Shown: in pieces, positions 31,896-39,498 of the stretch
Layout of the letters: each line of letters opens with the position of its first letter
How positions within the stretch are numbered: the first letter of the stretch is position 1
Origin: an uncultured Porphyromonadaceae bacterium
GTDB taxonomy: Bacteria > Bacteroidota > Bacteroidia > Bacteroidales > Muribaculaceae
Assembly (NCBI GenBank): GCA_947175665.1
Contig: CAMWNR010000008.1
Span: 1 to 40,147 of the forward strand
Length of the DNA: 40,147 bases
Direction: 5' to 3'
Notes under the pieces: model-generated
Told to the model about the DNA's origin: nothing
The model's input: the letters and a program-made list of their open reading frames with translations, nothing else
The model's database searches: none
Program-made: the position numbers and the translations under genes

Positions 31896-34316
31896 ATGAA
31901 AAAAATCTTACTTCCGTTGCTGATGGTGCTTGCTGCCATCATGCCGTCAAGTATGAACGGTGCCAATCAGTATGGCATTCCGGAGAAGATTCAGGACGGC
32001 AATATCCTGCATTGCTTTGACTGGACCTTTGCAGACATAAAAAAGGAATTACCTAATATAGCCGCTGCAGGTTTTGGTGCGGTTCAGGTTTCTCCCGTTC
32101 AGGGCAACTGCGCTACTAACGCTGAGTGGTTTTACGCGTATATGCCCTACGATTTCAAATTCCGTACCAATGGAAACGGCTCAAGCGCTGCTCTTAAGGA
32201 TCTTTGTACTGAAGCATCTAAATACGGAATCAAAATAGTAGTTGACGTTGTAGCAAACCATATCAATCAGGCTGCAAATTACCACGATACATGGTGGGAC
32301 TCTAACGGCCGTATCCGCTGGAACGGTGGCGTGGACTATGGCAATCGCTATTCTATCACTCATAACCAACTCGGTGAGTATGGTGATGTAAACTCGGAAG
32401 ATTCACAGGTACAGGCGCGTGCCAAGGCTTTCCTCGAAGATCTCAAAGCACTCGGTGTGGCCGGTATCAGATGGGATGCTGCAAAACACATAGGTCTCCC
32501 CTCCGAAGGTTGTAATTTCTGGAGCCAGATGGCATCTGTAGCCGGTCTCTGGCATTATGGTGAAATCCTCGATGGCCCCGGTGGTGATAAGTACAAACTT
32601 CTTAAAGAATATACCAATTATATCGGCGTTACCGATTCTGAATATTCTAAATGGTGTCTTAATGAAGTGAATTCAGGTCGAGTACCTTCAGGTGGTCAGA
32701 GTTGGGGTGCTAACGGTGTGCCTACAAGTGCTATAGTACTTTGGGCTGAAAGTCACGACGACTATTCTAACGATGGTCAGTATGGTCAGAATACCGCCCT
32801 CATCTCTCAAGACAAAATGGACCGTGCATACGCTATCTCGGCTTGCCGCAAAAATGAGACCGCTCTCTATTTCTCTCGCCCCTCGGCTACTACCCGCACC
32901 ACTATCAAGATGGGTCAGAAGGGTAGTACTCATTTTACCTCTAAAGAGGTTGCCGAAGTCAACAACTTCCGTAACGCTATGGTAGGTACCGATGATTATT
33001 ACTCTTCTTCTAACGGTGTTGCTTGCATCACCCGTAAAGGGGGCGGTGCGGTTATCGTAGTCGGTGCAGGTGGCAGCAGAAGCGTAAGTGTTCCCAATGG
33101 CGGTGCATACGTACCTGCCGGCAAATATGTCGACAAAGTATCGGGCAACACATTTACCGTGACTTCTTCTACCATTTCAGGTCAGACCGGTTCTACAGGT
33201 ATCGCAGTTATTTATGGAGAAGTTACTCGCGAACCGATGGTGACTCTTTCTCCTGCTGGTGGTGAATTCTATAATACTCTCACCATTACCATTACTCCCG
33301 AAAACTTTAAATCAGCATGGTATAAACTCGGCAATGGTGCGCAGACTACACTTACCGGAACTAAAACAATCACTATCGGTGCCGATATGAGCGTTGGCCA
33401 AAGCGTAGTCCTCTCTTGGAGTGCTACCGATGACAAGGGTGTCACTAAGACCGGTTCGGCTACATATAAGAAAGTCGAAAAAGTTGTTCCCGCCAATCCT
33501 TACGTTTACTTTGAGAATACCTCCGGCTGGAGCAATCCGACCGTATGGGCTTGGAATGATGATGCTAACTGTAACATGAATGGCTATTGGCCCGGTGATG
33601 CCATGACCAAGCAGGCTGACGGTAAATATTTATGGACCGCTCCCGATGGCAAAGTACCTACCAAGATAATTTTTTCTGACAGTGGCGCTCCTCAGACCGC
33701 TGACCTTGAGTTTGTAAACGGTGCTACTTACAAAGCAGACGGTTCTTACTCAGGTGGTGGTGGTGATACTCCCACTCCTCCCACTCCCGGCCCCTCTGAT
33801 ATGCCCGACGAACTTTACATCCTCGGAGACCTCTCTACCGGTGCATGGAATACTATGTCAGGAGTTAAGATGACTAAATCCGGCTCTCTCTTTATTGCCG
33901 ATGAGGTAACATTTACCGCGGCCTCAGGTGAGACTAAATGTTACTTCAATCTCACTGACGCTCTCGGATCTTCTTGGGATATCCTTAACGCTACAGCCAA
34001 CCGTTATGGCGCAGCCTCTGAAGGCGCTATACTTGATATTAACGGTTCTTCGGCTATGCTCAAATATGCTAACGGAGTTAATGCTTCGGGTTGCTTGTCA
34101 TGGATGATCAATCCCGGCAAATATTCTATTGTAGCAGATTTTGACAATATGATTGTAAAGGCTCTCCCCGCAGGTTTTACCGCGGTTGAAGAGATTGAAG
34201 TGGCTGATGAAGCACCTGTATACTTCACACTGCAGGGCGTGAAAGTCAACGAACCTGCTGCCGGAATCTATATCAAAGTACAAAACGGCAAGAGCACTAA
34301 AGTAGTAATCCGCTAA
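31896..34316 (+). CDS. Secreted multidomain GH13 alpha-amylase
   Basis: Extracellular or cell-surface starch-degrading enzyme, 806 residues. Signal peptide about 1-23. The GH13 domain has VVDVVANHI (region I), GIRWDAAKH with nucleophile D194, HYGEILDG with E223 and AESHDDYSN with D288. Then come a chitobiase-like beta domain (about 446-530), a CBM26-like starch-binding module (about 536-618, rich in Trp and Tyr), a Gly/Pro/Thr linker (619-634), a SusE/SusF-like starch-binding domain (about 637-755) and a short tail (about 773-806, YFTLQGVKVNEPAAGIYIKV) like the C-terminal sorting tails common in Bacteroidales. No lipobox is seen. No SusC/D pair is adjacent. Confidence 0.93.
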   Translation: MKKILLPLLMVLAAIMPSSMNGANQYGIPEKIQDGNILHCFDWTFADIKKELPNIAAAGFGAVQVSPVQGNCATNAEWFYAYMPYDFKFRTNGNGSSAALKDLCTEASKYGIKIVVDVVANHINQAANYHDTWWDSNGRIRWNGGVDYGNRYSITHNQLGEYGDVNSEDSQVQARAKAFLEDLKALGVAGIRWDAAKHIGLPSEGCNFWSQMASVAGLWHYGEILDGPGGDKYKLLKEYTNYIGVTDSEYSKWCLNEVNSGRVPSGGQSWGANGVPTSAIVLWAESHDDYSNDGQYGQNTALISQDKMDRAYAISACRKNETALYFSRPSATTRTTIKMGQKGSTHFTSKEVAEVNNFRNAMVGTDDYYSSSNGVACITRKGGGAVIVVGAGGSRSVSVPNGGAYVPAGKYVDKVSGNTFTVTSSTISGQTGSTGIAVIYGEVTREPMVTLSPAGGEFYNTLTITITPENFKSAWYKLGNGAQTTLTGTKTITIGADMSVGQSVVLSWSATDDKGVTKTGSATYKKVEKVVPANPYVYFENTSGWSNPTVWAWNDDANCNMNGYWPGDAMTKQADGKYLWTAPDGKVPTKIIFSDSGAPQTADLEFVNGATYKADGSYSGGGGDTPTPPTPGPSDMPDELYILGDLSTGAWNTMSGVKMTKSGSLFIADEVTFTAASGETKCYFNLTDALGSSWDILNATANRYGAASEGAILDINGSSAMLKYANGVNASGCLSWMINPGKYSIVADFDNMIVKALPAGFTAVEEIEVADEAPVYFTLQGVKVNEPAAGIYIKVQNGKSTKVVIR

Positions 34317-34392
34317 TCTGTACATTTATCACGATATCAATTACTATATGTAAACCGATATCTGATACAATCCCCGCAAGGGTTCCCTTAAC

Positions 34393-34456
34393 TGACCCGC
34401 ATCAGAATGATTTAATTCATTTAGATGCGGGTCACTCATTTTCATTTTTAACACTT
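34393..34456 (+). terminator. Terminator of the secreted amylase gene
   Basis: TGACCCGCATC (34393-34403) pairs perfectly with GATGCGGGTCA (34424-34434); an inner AATGA/TCATT stem extends it. A T-rich run follows. Confidence 0.88.
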
Positions 34457-34481
34457 TAGGCCGCTATTCTCAAGACTCATT

Positions 34482-34513
34482 TTTGGATAATTAAAAAAAA
34501 TGCTGTAAATTTG
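34482..34513 (+). promoter_or_regulatory. Promoter of the Crp/Fnr-type regulator
   Basis: TTTG (34482-34485), 20 bp, TAAATTTG (34506-34513). Start expected near 34519, which rules out a GTG start at 34513. Confidence 0.7.
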
Positions 34514-34584
34514 TGTTAAATAACATAAGAGGCCGATATTTGAGTTCTTATATTTACTCAAATATCATCGCCGGATACTACGGT

Positions 34585-35286
34585 ATGATCAAAAAAAGTA
34601 CTTTTGAGAAAATAATCAGCGAGGATATGGCCGAGATGTGGAATGCTCTACGTCCCGACGAGAAACGTATTGTGACTGAGAATTTCACAATACAGAACTT
34701 TAAAAAAAACCAGATCATATATGCAGAAAAGGAGACTCCCGAAATGCTGTGGTGTCTTCTTAAAGGTAAGGTTAAAATGTATAAAAGCGGTATCGGTGAC
34801 CGCGTACAGATACTCAGACTTTACCGCCCCGTACAGTATTTCGGCTATCGCGCTTATTTTGCTCAGGAACCTTACGTAAGTTCGGCAGCCGCTTTTGAGG
34901 CCTCTACTCTTGGCGCTATCCCTATGCATATTGTCGATGACATTATCAGAAAAAATAATGATCTGGCAATGTTCTTTATCCACGAACTTTCGCGAAACCT
35001 CGGTGGTTCGGATACCAAGATTGTAAATCTTACACAAAAACATATACGTGGCAGACTGGCCGACTCGCTCCTGCTACTCGCGGACAACTACGGTCTGGAA
35101 GAGGATGGTGCCACCATCAAAATTTATCTCAGCCGTGAGGATCTTGCCAATTTATCTAATATGACTACTTCAAATGCTATCCGCACCCTTACTGCATTTG
35201 TAACCGAAAAATTGATACTCGTGGATGGCAGAAAGATAAAAATTATCAACGAACCTCAATTACGTAAAATATCAAAATTCGGTTAA
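34585..35286 (+). CDS. Crp/Fnr family transcriptional regulator
   Basis: DNA-binding regulator of 233 residues. The cyclic nucleotide-binding-like fold spans about 25-125 (FKKNQIIYAEKE, LLKGKVKMYKSG, then LYRPVQYFGYRAYF), a dimer helix follows at about 125-150, and the winged HTH lies at about 155-220 with the recognition region SREDLANLSNMTTSNAIRTL. It lacks the N-terminal cysteine cluster of FNR and a clear cAMP-binding set, so its signal is unknown. The start at ATG 34585 is chosen because the upstream GTG at 34513 overlaps the promoter. It stands alone, convergent with the lpx operon. Whether it controls the neighbouring amylase is open. Confidence 0.9.
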   Translation: MIKKSTFEKIISEDMAEMWNALRPDEKRIVTENFTIQNFKKNQIIYAEKETPEMLWCLLKGKVKMYKSGIGDRVQILRLYRPVQYFGYRAYFAQEPYVSSAAAFEASTLGAIPMHIVDDIIRKNNDLAMFFIHELSRNLGGSDTKIVNLTQKHIRGRLADSLLLLADNYGLEEDGATIKIYLSREDLANLSNMTTSNAIRTLTAFVTEKLILVDGRKIKIINEPQLRKISKFG

Positions 35287-35345
35287 TCGATACCCCGATC
35301 GCTTTTTGCGGTATTATTAAAAATTTTCCTCTTATCCTTTCAAGA

Positions 35346-35377
35346 TCAATGATACAGTGATTCAATGATGCAGTGAT
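35346..35377. repeat. Tandem pair of 16-bp repeats
   Basis: TCAATGATACAGTGAT (35346-35361) is followed directly by the same unit with one change (35362-35377). It lies between the Crp-type gene and the shared terminator. No function can be named. Confidence 0.85.
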
Positions 35378-35427
35378 ATTGATTCCAAATAAATTTATTG
35401 ATTCGATACATTTTACTCCAAACTTAT

Positions 35428-35474
35428 AATAATTAACCCCGCCATAATGAAATTTTATGGCGGGGTTAATTATT
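35428..35474. terminator. Bidirectional terminator between the Crp-type gene and lpxA
   Basis: A perfect 20-bp inverted repeat (35428-35447 with 35455-35474, loop of 7) with a core of CCCCGCC/GGCGGGG and AT-rich flanks. It is suitable for ending both convergent transcripts. Confidence 0.88.
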
Positions 35475-35490
35475 AATTGATAATATCCTA

Positions 35491-36264
35491 TCAGAAGGCT
35501 GAGCGAATTATGCCTCGCTGAGAATTTTCTACAAATGAGAGTATCTCATCGCGCGTTTCTGACGGCTCGATATTCTCTCTGATCTGTCGTATGGCATTGG
35601 TTACATTCAGATCACTCAGATATAGTATACGATACACCTCTGTAATAATCTGGATACGTTCAGGCGAGAAACCATGACGATGCATACCGACAGTGTTAAG
35701 ACCTACGTATGAGATCGGCTCACGGGCAGCCTTTACAAATGGAGGTATATCTTTATTTACCAAGGCCCCGCCCTGTAACATTATATTCTTACCTAAATGG
35801 CAGAACTGATGCACAAGGCTGCCACCTCCAATCACGGCACAATCATCTACAATAACCTCACCGGCAAGTTGAGTGGCGTTGGAGATTATAACTCCGTTAC
35901 CTATACGGCAATCGTGAGCAATATGAGTATATGCCATAATCAGACAGTTCTCGCCCACTCGCGTCTCACCTTTTGACGCTGTACCGCGATTTACAGTGGC
36001 ACATTCACGTATCGTAGTACCATTGCCGATTATGGCCAATGTATCCTCTCCTTTAAATTTAAGATCCTGAGGCACACCGGCTATAACTGCACCGGGAAAA
36101 ATCTTTACACCGTCACCTATTCGAGCACCGGGGAAGATTGTAACATTATTTCCTATTTCACAATTATCCCCGATCTCTACATTATCGTATATGCAGGTAT
36201 AAGGACCTATCTTAAGGTTATTTCCGATTTTTGCATCGGAATCAATATGATACATATTGCTCAT
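35491..36264 (-). CDS. lpxA: Acyl-ACP:UDP-N-acetylglucosamine O-acyltransferase
   Basis: First enzyme of lipid A synthesis, placing a 3-hydroxyacyl chain on UDP-GlcNAc. 257 residues, standard. The protein is mostly left-handed beta-helix of hexapeptide repeats (about 6-180), with the catalytic base H117 in THIAHDC and the FPGAVIAGVPQDLKFKGE loop, followed by a C-terminal helical domain (about 190-257). Its ATG shares one base with the stop of lpxC-fabZ (TAATG), indicating translational coupling. It is the last gene of the minus-strand lpxD, lpxC-fabZ, lpxA operon. Confidence 0.97.
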   Translation of the reverse strand: MSNMYHIDSDAKIGNNLKIGPYTCIYDNVEIGDNCEIGNNVTIFPGARIGDGVKIFPGAVIAGVPQDLKFKGEDTLAIIGNGTTIRECATVNRGTASKGETRVGENCLIMAYTHIAHDCRIGNGVIISNATQLAGEVIVDDCAVIGGGSLVHQFCHLGKNIMLQGGALVNKDIPPFVKAAREPISYVGLNTVGMHRHGFSPERIQIITEVYRILYLSDLNVTNAIRQIRENIEPSETRDEILSFVENSQRGIIRSAF

Positions 36265-37646
36265 TACTTATTCTTGATAATTTGAGCCATAAATTCTGCC
36301 TCACATACAATCTTCTCTCCCACAAAAGCATAGCCTTTGACTACAGCGCATCCACGACGTATCTCTGTCATAAGGCTTACATTGAGAAGAAGCGTATTTC
36401 CGGGAACTACTTTCTGGCGGAATTTCACATTATCTATCTTTAGGAAATATGTAGAATATTTCTCGGGATCTTCAAGATAATTCAGCACCAGCACTCCTGC
36501 CGCCTGTGCCATAGCCTCAACCTGAAGCACACCGGGCATTACAGGTTCCTGCGGGAAGTGTCCCTGGAAGAACGGTTCGTTGACGGTGACATTCTTAACA
36601 GCGACCACGTGCTTTCTGTCAACCTCTATGATTTTATCTATGAGCAAGAACGGATAACGGTGAGGGAGAAGTTTCTTGATGCCGTTTACGTCAATTATCG
36701 GAGCCACGTTGGGATCATATACCGGTGATTGGATTTCAGTATGTTTTACCTCTTTACGCAGCATTCTCGCAAATTTGTTATTGACAGTATGACCCGGGCG
36801 TATGGCTACAACTCGACCTTTAAGCGGACGGCCTACAAGTGCAAGATCTCCTATGAGATCCATAAGTTTATGGCGAGCAGGCTCATTATCCCATTTCAAA
36901 GGTGTGGGGTTAATGTAACCAAGACCTTTTAACTCCTGATGATCTACATTTACAAGATCACAAATTGCATTTATTTTCTCCTGTGATACCGGCTCATCGT
37001 AAATTACAATAGCATTATCCAGGTCACCTCCCTTTATGAGACCATGTTGCAAAAGTTTCTCTATCTCCCGCACAAATACAAACGTACGGGCTGAGGCTAC
37101 CTTTGAGCCGAAGTCTTCCAGATTGTCAAGAATAGCAAACTGATTGGGGATTACGGGAGAATTGTATTCTACCATTACCTCTACACTAAAACCATCATCG
37201 GGATATATAGTGATAGAAGAACCGGTCTCCTCATCCTTGAGTTTGGTCTTGCTTTTGATAATGTAATAATCTTTTTCTACGCCCTGCTCCTCAACTCCTA
37301 CATTTTCTATGCACTCGATATACGGTGCAGCCGAGCCGTCGAGAATCGGCATCTCGGGGCCATTCAGTTCTATGGTACAGTTATCAATACCCGATGCATA
37401 TAAGGCAGCCATAGCATGCTCGATGGTGGAGACTCTCACATCTCCTGCTCCGATCACAGTGCCGCGGGTAGTATCGACTACTTTCTCAGCAAGTGCCGGA
37501 ATCTCGGGAGCGCCCTCTATATCCACACGCTTGAATTTAATACCATTTCCTACCGGTGCAGGGTTAAATGTAGCCTTTACAACTACTCCTGCGTGGAGTG
37601 TTTTACCTTCAATGCTGAAGGGGGCTTTTAAAGTCAGTTGATCCAT
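36264..37646 (-). CDS. lpxC-fabZ: Bifunctional LpxC deacetylase / FabZ dehydratase
   Basis: Fusion of two enzymes. Residues about 1-305 are the zinc deacetylase LpxC, the committed lipid A step: ligands H77 (STIEHAMAAL), H259 and D263 (ARHKLMDLIGD), and catalytic H286 (RPGHTVNN). Residues about 315-460 are the 3-hydroxyacyl-ACP dehydratase FabZ with LPHRYPFLLID, H363 in GHFP and E377 in PGVLQVEAMAQ. This fusion is characteristic of Bacteroidetes. The start at 37646 (MDQLTLKAPFSIEGKTLHAG) matches the usual opening and length of about 460; a longer frame from 37703 adds 19 unconvincing residues. It lies 133 nt after lpxD and overlaps lpxA by one base. Confidence 0.97.
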   Translation of the reverse strand: MDQLTLKAPFSIEGKTLHAGVVVKATFNPAPVGNGIKFKRVDIEGAPEIPALAEKVVDTTRGTVIGAGDVRVSTIEHAMAALYASGIDNCTIELNGPEMPILDGSAAPYIECIENVGVEEQGVEKDYYIIKSKTKLKDEETGSSITIYPDDGFSVEVMVEYNSPVIPNQFAILDNLEDFGSKVASARTFVFVREIEKLLQHGLIKGGDLDNAIVIYDEPVSQEKINAICDLVNVDHQELKGLGYINPTPLKWDNEPARHKLMDLIGDLALVGRPLKGRVVAIRPGHTVNNKFARMLRKEVKHTEIQSPVYDPNVAPIIDVNGIKKLLPHRYPFLLIDKIIEVDRKHVVAVKNVTVNEPFFQGHFPQEPVMPGVLQVEAMAQAAGVLVLNYLEDPEKYSTYFLKIDNVKFRQKVVPGNTLLLNVSLMTEIRRGCAVVKGYAFVGEKIVCEAEFMAQIIKNK

Positions 37647-37707
37647 ATATAGATTTATATTTATTATTCTTATTAATGTTAGTATACCTCTTCGGGTCAG
37701 CAATGCT

Positions 37708-37752
37708 AACCGGCTTACAACCTTAAATATACTCCTGAAGTATAATCCGGTT
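37708..37752 (-). promoter_or_regulatory. Nested hairpin in the lpxD to lpxC-fabZ gap
   Basis: AACCGG (37708-37713) pairs with CCGGTT (37747-37752), enclosing TATACT (37728-37733) paired with AGTATA (37739-37744) and a 5-nt loop. It could be an attenuator, a processing site or a protein target. No T run follows on the minus strand. Confidence 0.4.
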
Positions 37753-37779
37753 TTATTTGCTTAAAAATATACTATGGTA

Positions 37780-38769
37780 TTATTTGTTGAAAAGTTTTTC
37801 CAAACGTTTCAAATATACTTGATTTTTAGCAAACTGACGGGCTTCTATCGCTGGGTATCCTATAAGTCGCTTGCCATCACCGACATTGTTGGGTATCCCC
37901 GATTGTGCCCCGAATTCATTACCATTACCTACGCGTATATGACCGGCAAATCCACATTGTCCGCCTACTCGGTTAGAGTTGCCTATCTTAGTGCTTCCGG
38001 CCACTCCTGTCTGTGCGGCAAATACATTATTCTCCCCTATCTCAACATTATGAGCCACCTGCATCAGATTATCGAGTTTTGTGCCTTTACCTATGCGGGT
38101 ACTACCGAATGTGGCACGGTCGATACAACTGTTAGCACCGATCTCCACATCATCCTCTATGATGACATTCCCTATCTGCGGTATCTTCTCATATATTACA
38201 CCTTTAGGTGCGAAGCCAAAACCGTCAGCACCTATAACCGTGCCTGAATGCAGTATACATCTTGATCCGATATGGCAACCTTCATATATGCGCACCCCGG
38301 CACGGATTATAGTGCCGTCACCGATTACAACACCGTCGCCAATATAGCACTGCGGGTATATCTCTACTCCGGTACCTATGCGAACTCCCTTTCCTATATA
38401 AGAAAACGCCCCTAAATATACGTCTTCGGGTATGTTGACTCCCTCCGATACATAAACAGGTTGCTCGATACCACGACGGCGTGGCTTTACAGACTCCATA
38501 GCCATCAGTAATTCGGCAAGTGAGGAATATGCATCTTTAACCCTTATCAGGGTCGGGCGTATGGTACCTTCATATTCGAAATCATCATTTACAATAACTA
38601 CTGATGCCTCAGTATCATATATGTAATGAGAGTACTTCGGATTGGCTATAAAAGTGATCTGGCCTTTGCCCGCTTCTTCTATCTTACCGAATCCGGTTAT
38701 TTCAATATTTTCATCCCCTTCTACTCGGCCATTAATCATGCCCGCAAGTTGAGCAACTGTAATTTGCAT
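37780..38769 (-). CDS. lpxD: UDP-3-O-acylglucosamine N-acyltransferase
   Basis: Third acylation-path enzyme of lipid A, adding the N-linked 3-hydroxyacyl chain. 329 residues, slightly shorter than the common 340-350. An N-terminal uridine-binding domain (about 1-100, with [13 protein letters not shown]) precedes a long left-handed beta-helix of hexapeptides (about 105-300) with catalytic H240 in MQVAHNV, then a short C-terminal helix. First gene of the operon; a 133-nt gap with a nested hairpin separates it from lpxC-fabZ. Confidence 0.96.
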   Translation of the reverse strand: MQITVAQLAGMINGRVEGDENIEITGFGKIEEAGKGQITFIANPKYSHYIYDTEASVVIVNDDFEYEGTIRPTLIRVKDAYSSLAELLMAMESVKPRRRGIEQPVYVSEGVNIPEDVYLGAFSYIGKGVRIGTGVEIYPQCYIGDGVVIGDGTIIRAGVRIYEGCHIGSRCILHSGTVIGADGFGFAPKGVIYEKIPQIGNVIIEDDVEIGANSCIDRATFGSTRIGKGTKLDNLMQVAHNVEIGENNVFAAQTGVAGSTKIGNSNRVGGQCGFAGHIRVGNGNEFGAQSGIPNNVGDGKRLIGYPAIEARQFAKNQVYLKRLEKLFNK

Positions 38770-38872
38770 ATCGTTTCTTGATGTTTGAAGTGTTTGATAA
38801 CGCTTTCAAACTGCAAATTTCGTAAATTTTTCTGAATTCCCAATAAATTCCACTCTTTTCCCGCTCCATTTT

Positions 38873-38880
38873 CAAAAATA
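38873..38880 (-). promoter_or_regulatory. Probable -7 promoter element of the lpx operon
   Basis: On the minus strand this reads TATTTTTG, about 104 bp before the lpxD ATG. No clear -33 box was seen. Confidence 0.4.
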
Positions 38881-38935
38881 TGTTGATAAACATATATTAA
38901 CTGCGTTACAATTCTACTCAATATTACATTTTTTA

Positions 38936-38967
38936 TTTGTCAAAGAGATTAAATTTATCTAATTTTG
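38936..38967 (+). promoter_or_regulatory. Strong promoter ahead of the structured gene-free region
   Basis: TTTG (38936-38939), 20 bp, TAATTTTG (38960-38967). It faces away from lpxD, and no protein-coding gene follows for 530 bp, so it probably drives an RNA gene. Start expected near 38974. Confidence 0.75.
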
Positions 38968-38973
38968 CAAGAT

Positions 38974-39224
38974 AAGAAAGTGGGTGTAGTCTGTACTTAT
39001 CCGGATACAATCACTTATTGAAGTTGTTTAAACTTATTTCTTCGTTAAGATTTCGTCAGATTTTTGAGTGGATTTCTCCATCCGAAGAGGGAGTTTAGCG
39101 TGCTAAGCGACCGATGAGGAGGAAGAAAGCCGCCAAAAAGATGGCGGAAGATTAATGAAGAGATTATAAAATTCACAACATTTTACGATTATATTCAATC
39201 GTAAATAAGGTTATACAACTTCAA
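38974..39224 (+). ncRNA. Candidate structured non-coding RNA, 6S-like layout
   Basis: No ORF with codon signal is present. TTGAAGTTGT (39018-39027) pairs perfectly with ACAACTTCAA (39215-39224) as a closing stem. Inside, 39036-39048 pairs with 39152-39164 (13 pairs, two of them G-U). Between these stems the 5' strand is only 8 nt, while the 3' strand is about 50 nt and carries a perfect 9-bp hairpin (39182-39190 with 39197-39205). The apical arm holds GTTTAG/CTAAGC (39093-39108) and CCGCC/GGCGG (39130-39147). A closing stem, a central bubble with a 3'-side hairpin and an apical arm is the general plan of 6S RNA, and the length (about 207 nt between stem ends) is near. Family membership is inference; SRP RNA, tmRNA and RNase P signatures were not found. 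Confidence 0.5.
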
Positions 39225-39233
39225 AAATATAGT

Positions 39234-39264
39234 TTTGATTTATTGGATTTTTTTGCTATTTTTG
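39234..39264 (+). promoter_or_regulatory. Promoter of pckA
   Basis: TTTG (39234-39237), 19 bp, TATTTTTG (39257-39264). Start expected near 39270, giving a leader of about 228 nt. Confidence 0.72.
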
Positions 39265-39269
39265 CACTG

Positions 39270-39498
39270 AAATTCAGAAGGTGAGGAGCCGTTGATTTTT
39301 TTACGCGCTTTTAACCTTTAGTTTAGAGGATGCTTACTTTTAAAAGTAAACACGCACTTAATCTAAACGAGGCATTAGATTGTTATAAACAATAGAGGTA
39401 GAGTATCCGCGCTGTTATGCCGTATCTACCCGAGACTGACAGGTAAAAACATACATAAATATTAATAACCCGTTTAAAATCAATTATTCTCAAAAACT
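39270..39498 (+). promoter_or_regulatory. Long structured 5' leader of pckA
   Basis: GTTTAGA (39321-39327) pairs with TCTAAAC (39362-39368) and encloses the palindrome TTACTTTTAAAAGTAA. TTGTT/AACAA (39380-39392) forms a small hairpin, and GGTAGA (39397-39402) pairs with TCTACC (39425-39430). No known riboswitch was recognised. With the RNA candidate and two promoters, this accounts for the 729-bp gene-free stretch 38770-39498. Confidence 0.45.

Noticed and set aside
37647-37703. 19-residue N-terminal extension of LpxC-FabZ
   Set aside because: Basic and unlike the family; the MDQLTLKAPF start gives the standard length.
37774-38247. Plus-strand ORF opposite lpxD (157 codons)
   Set aside because: It is antisense to the lpxD hexapeptide repeats, which create periodic open frames on the other strand.
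39093-39140. Hammerhead ribozyme core in the structured region
   Set aside because: A CGATGAG string resembles part of the core, but the CUGAUGA and GAAA boxes do not occur in the right arrangement.
39018-39224. RNase P RNA, tmRNA or SRP RNA as identity of the structured region
   Set aside because: None of their conserved core sequences was found, so only a generic structured RNA with a 6S-like plan is proposed.
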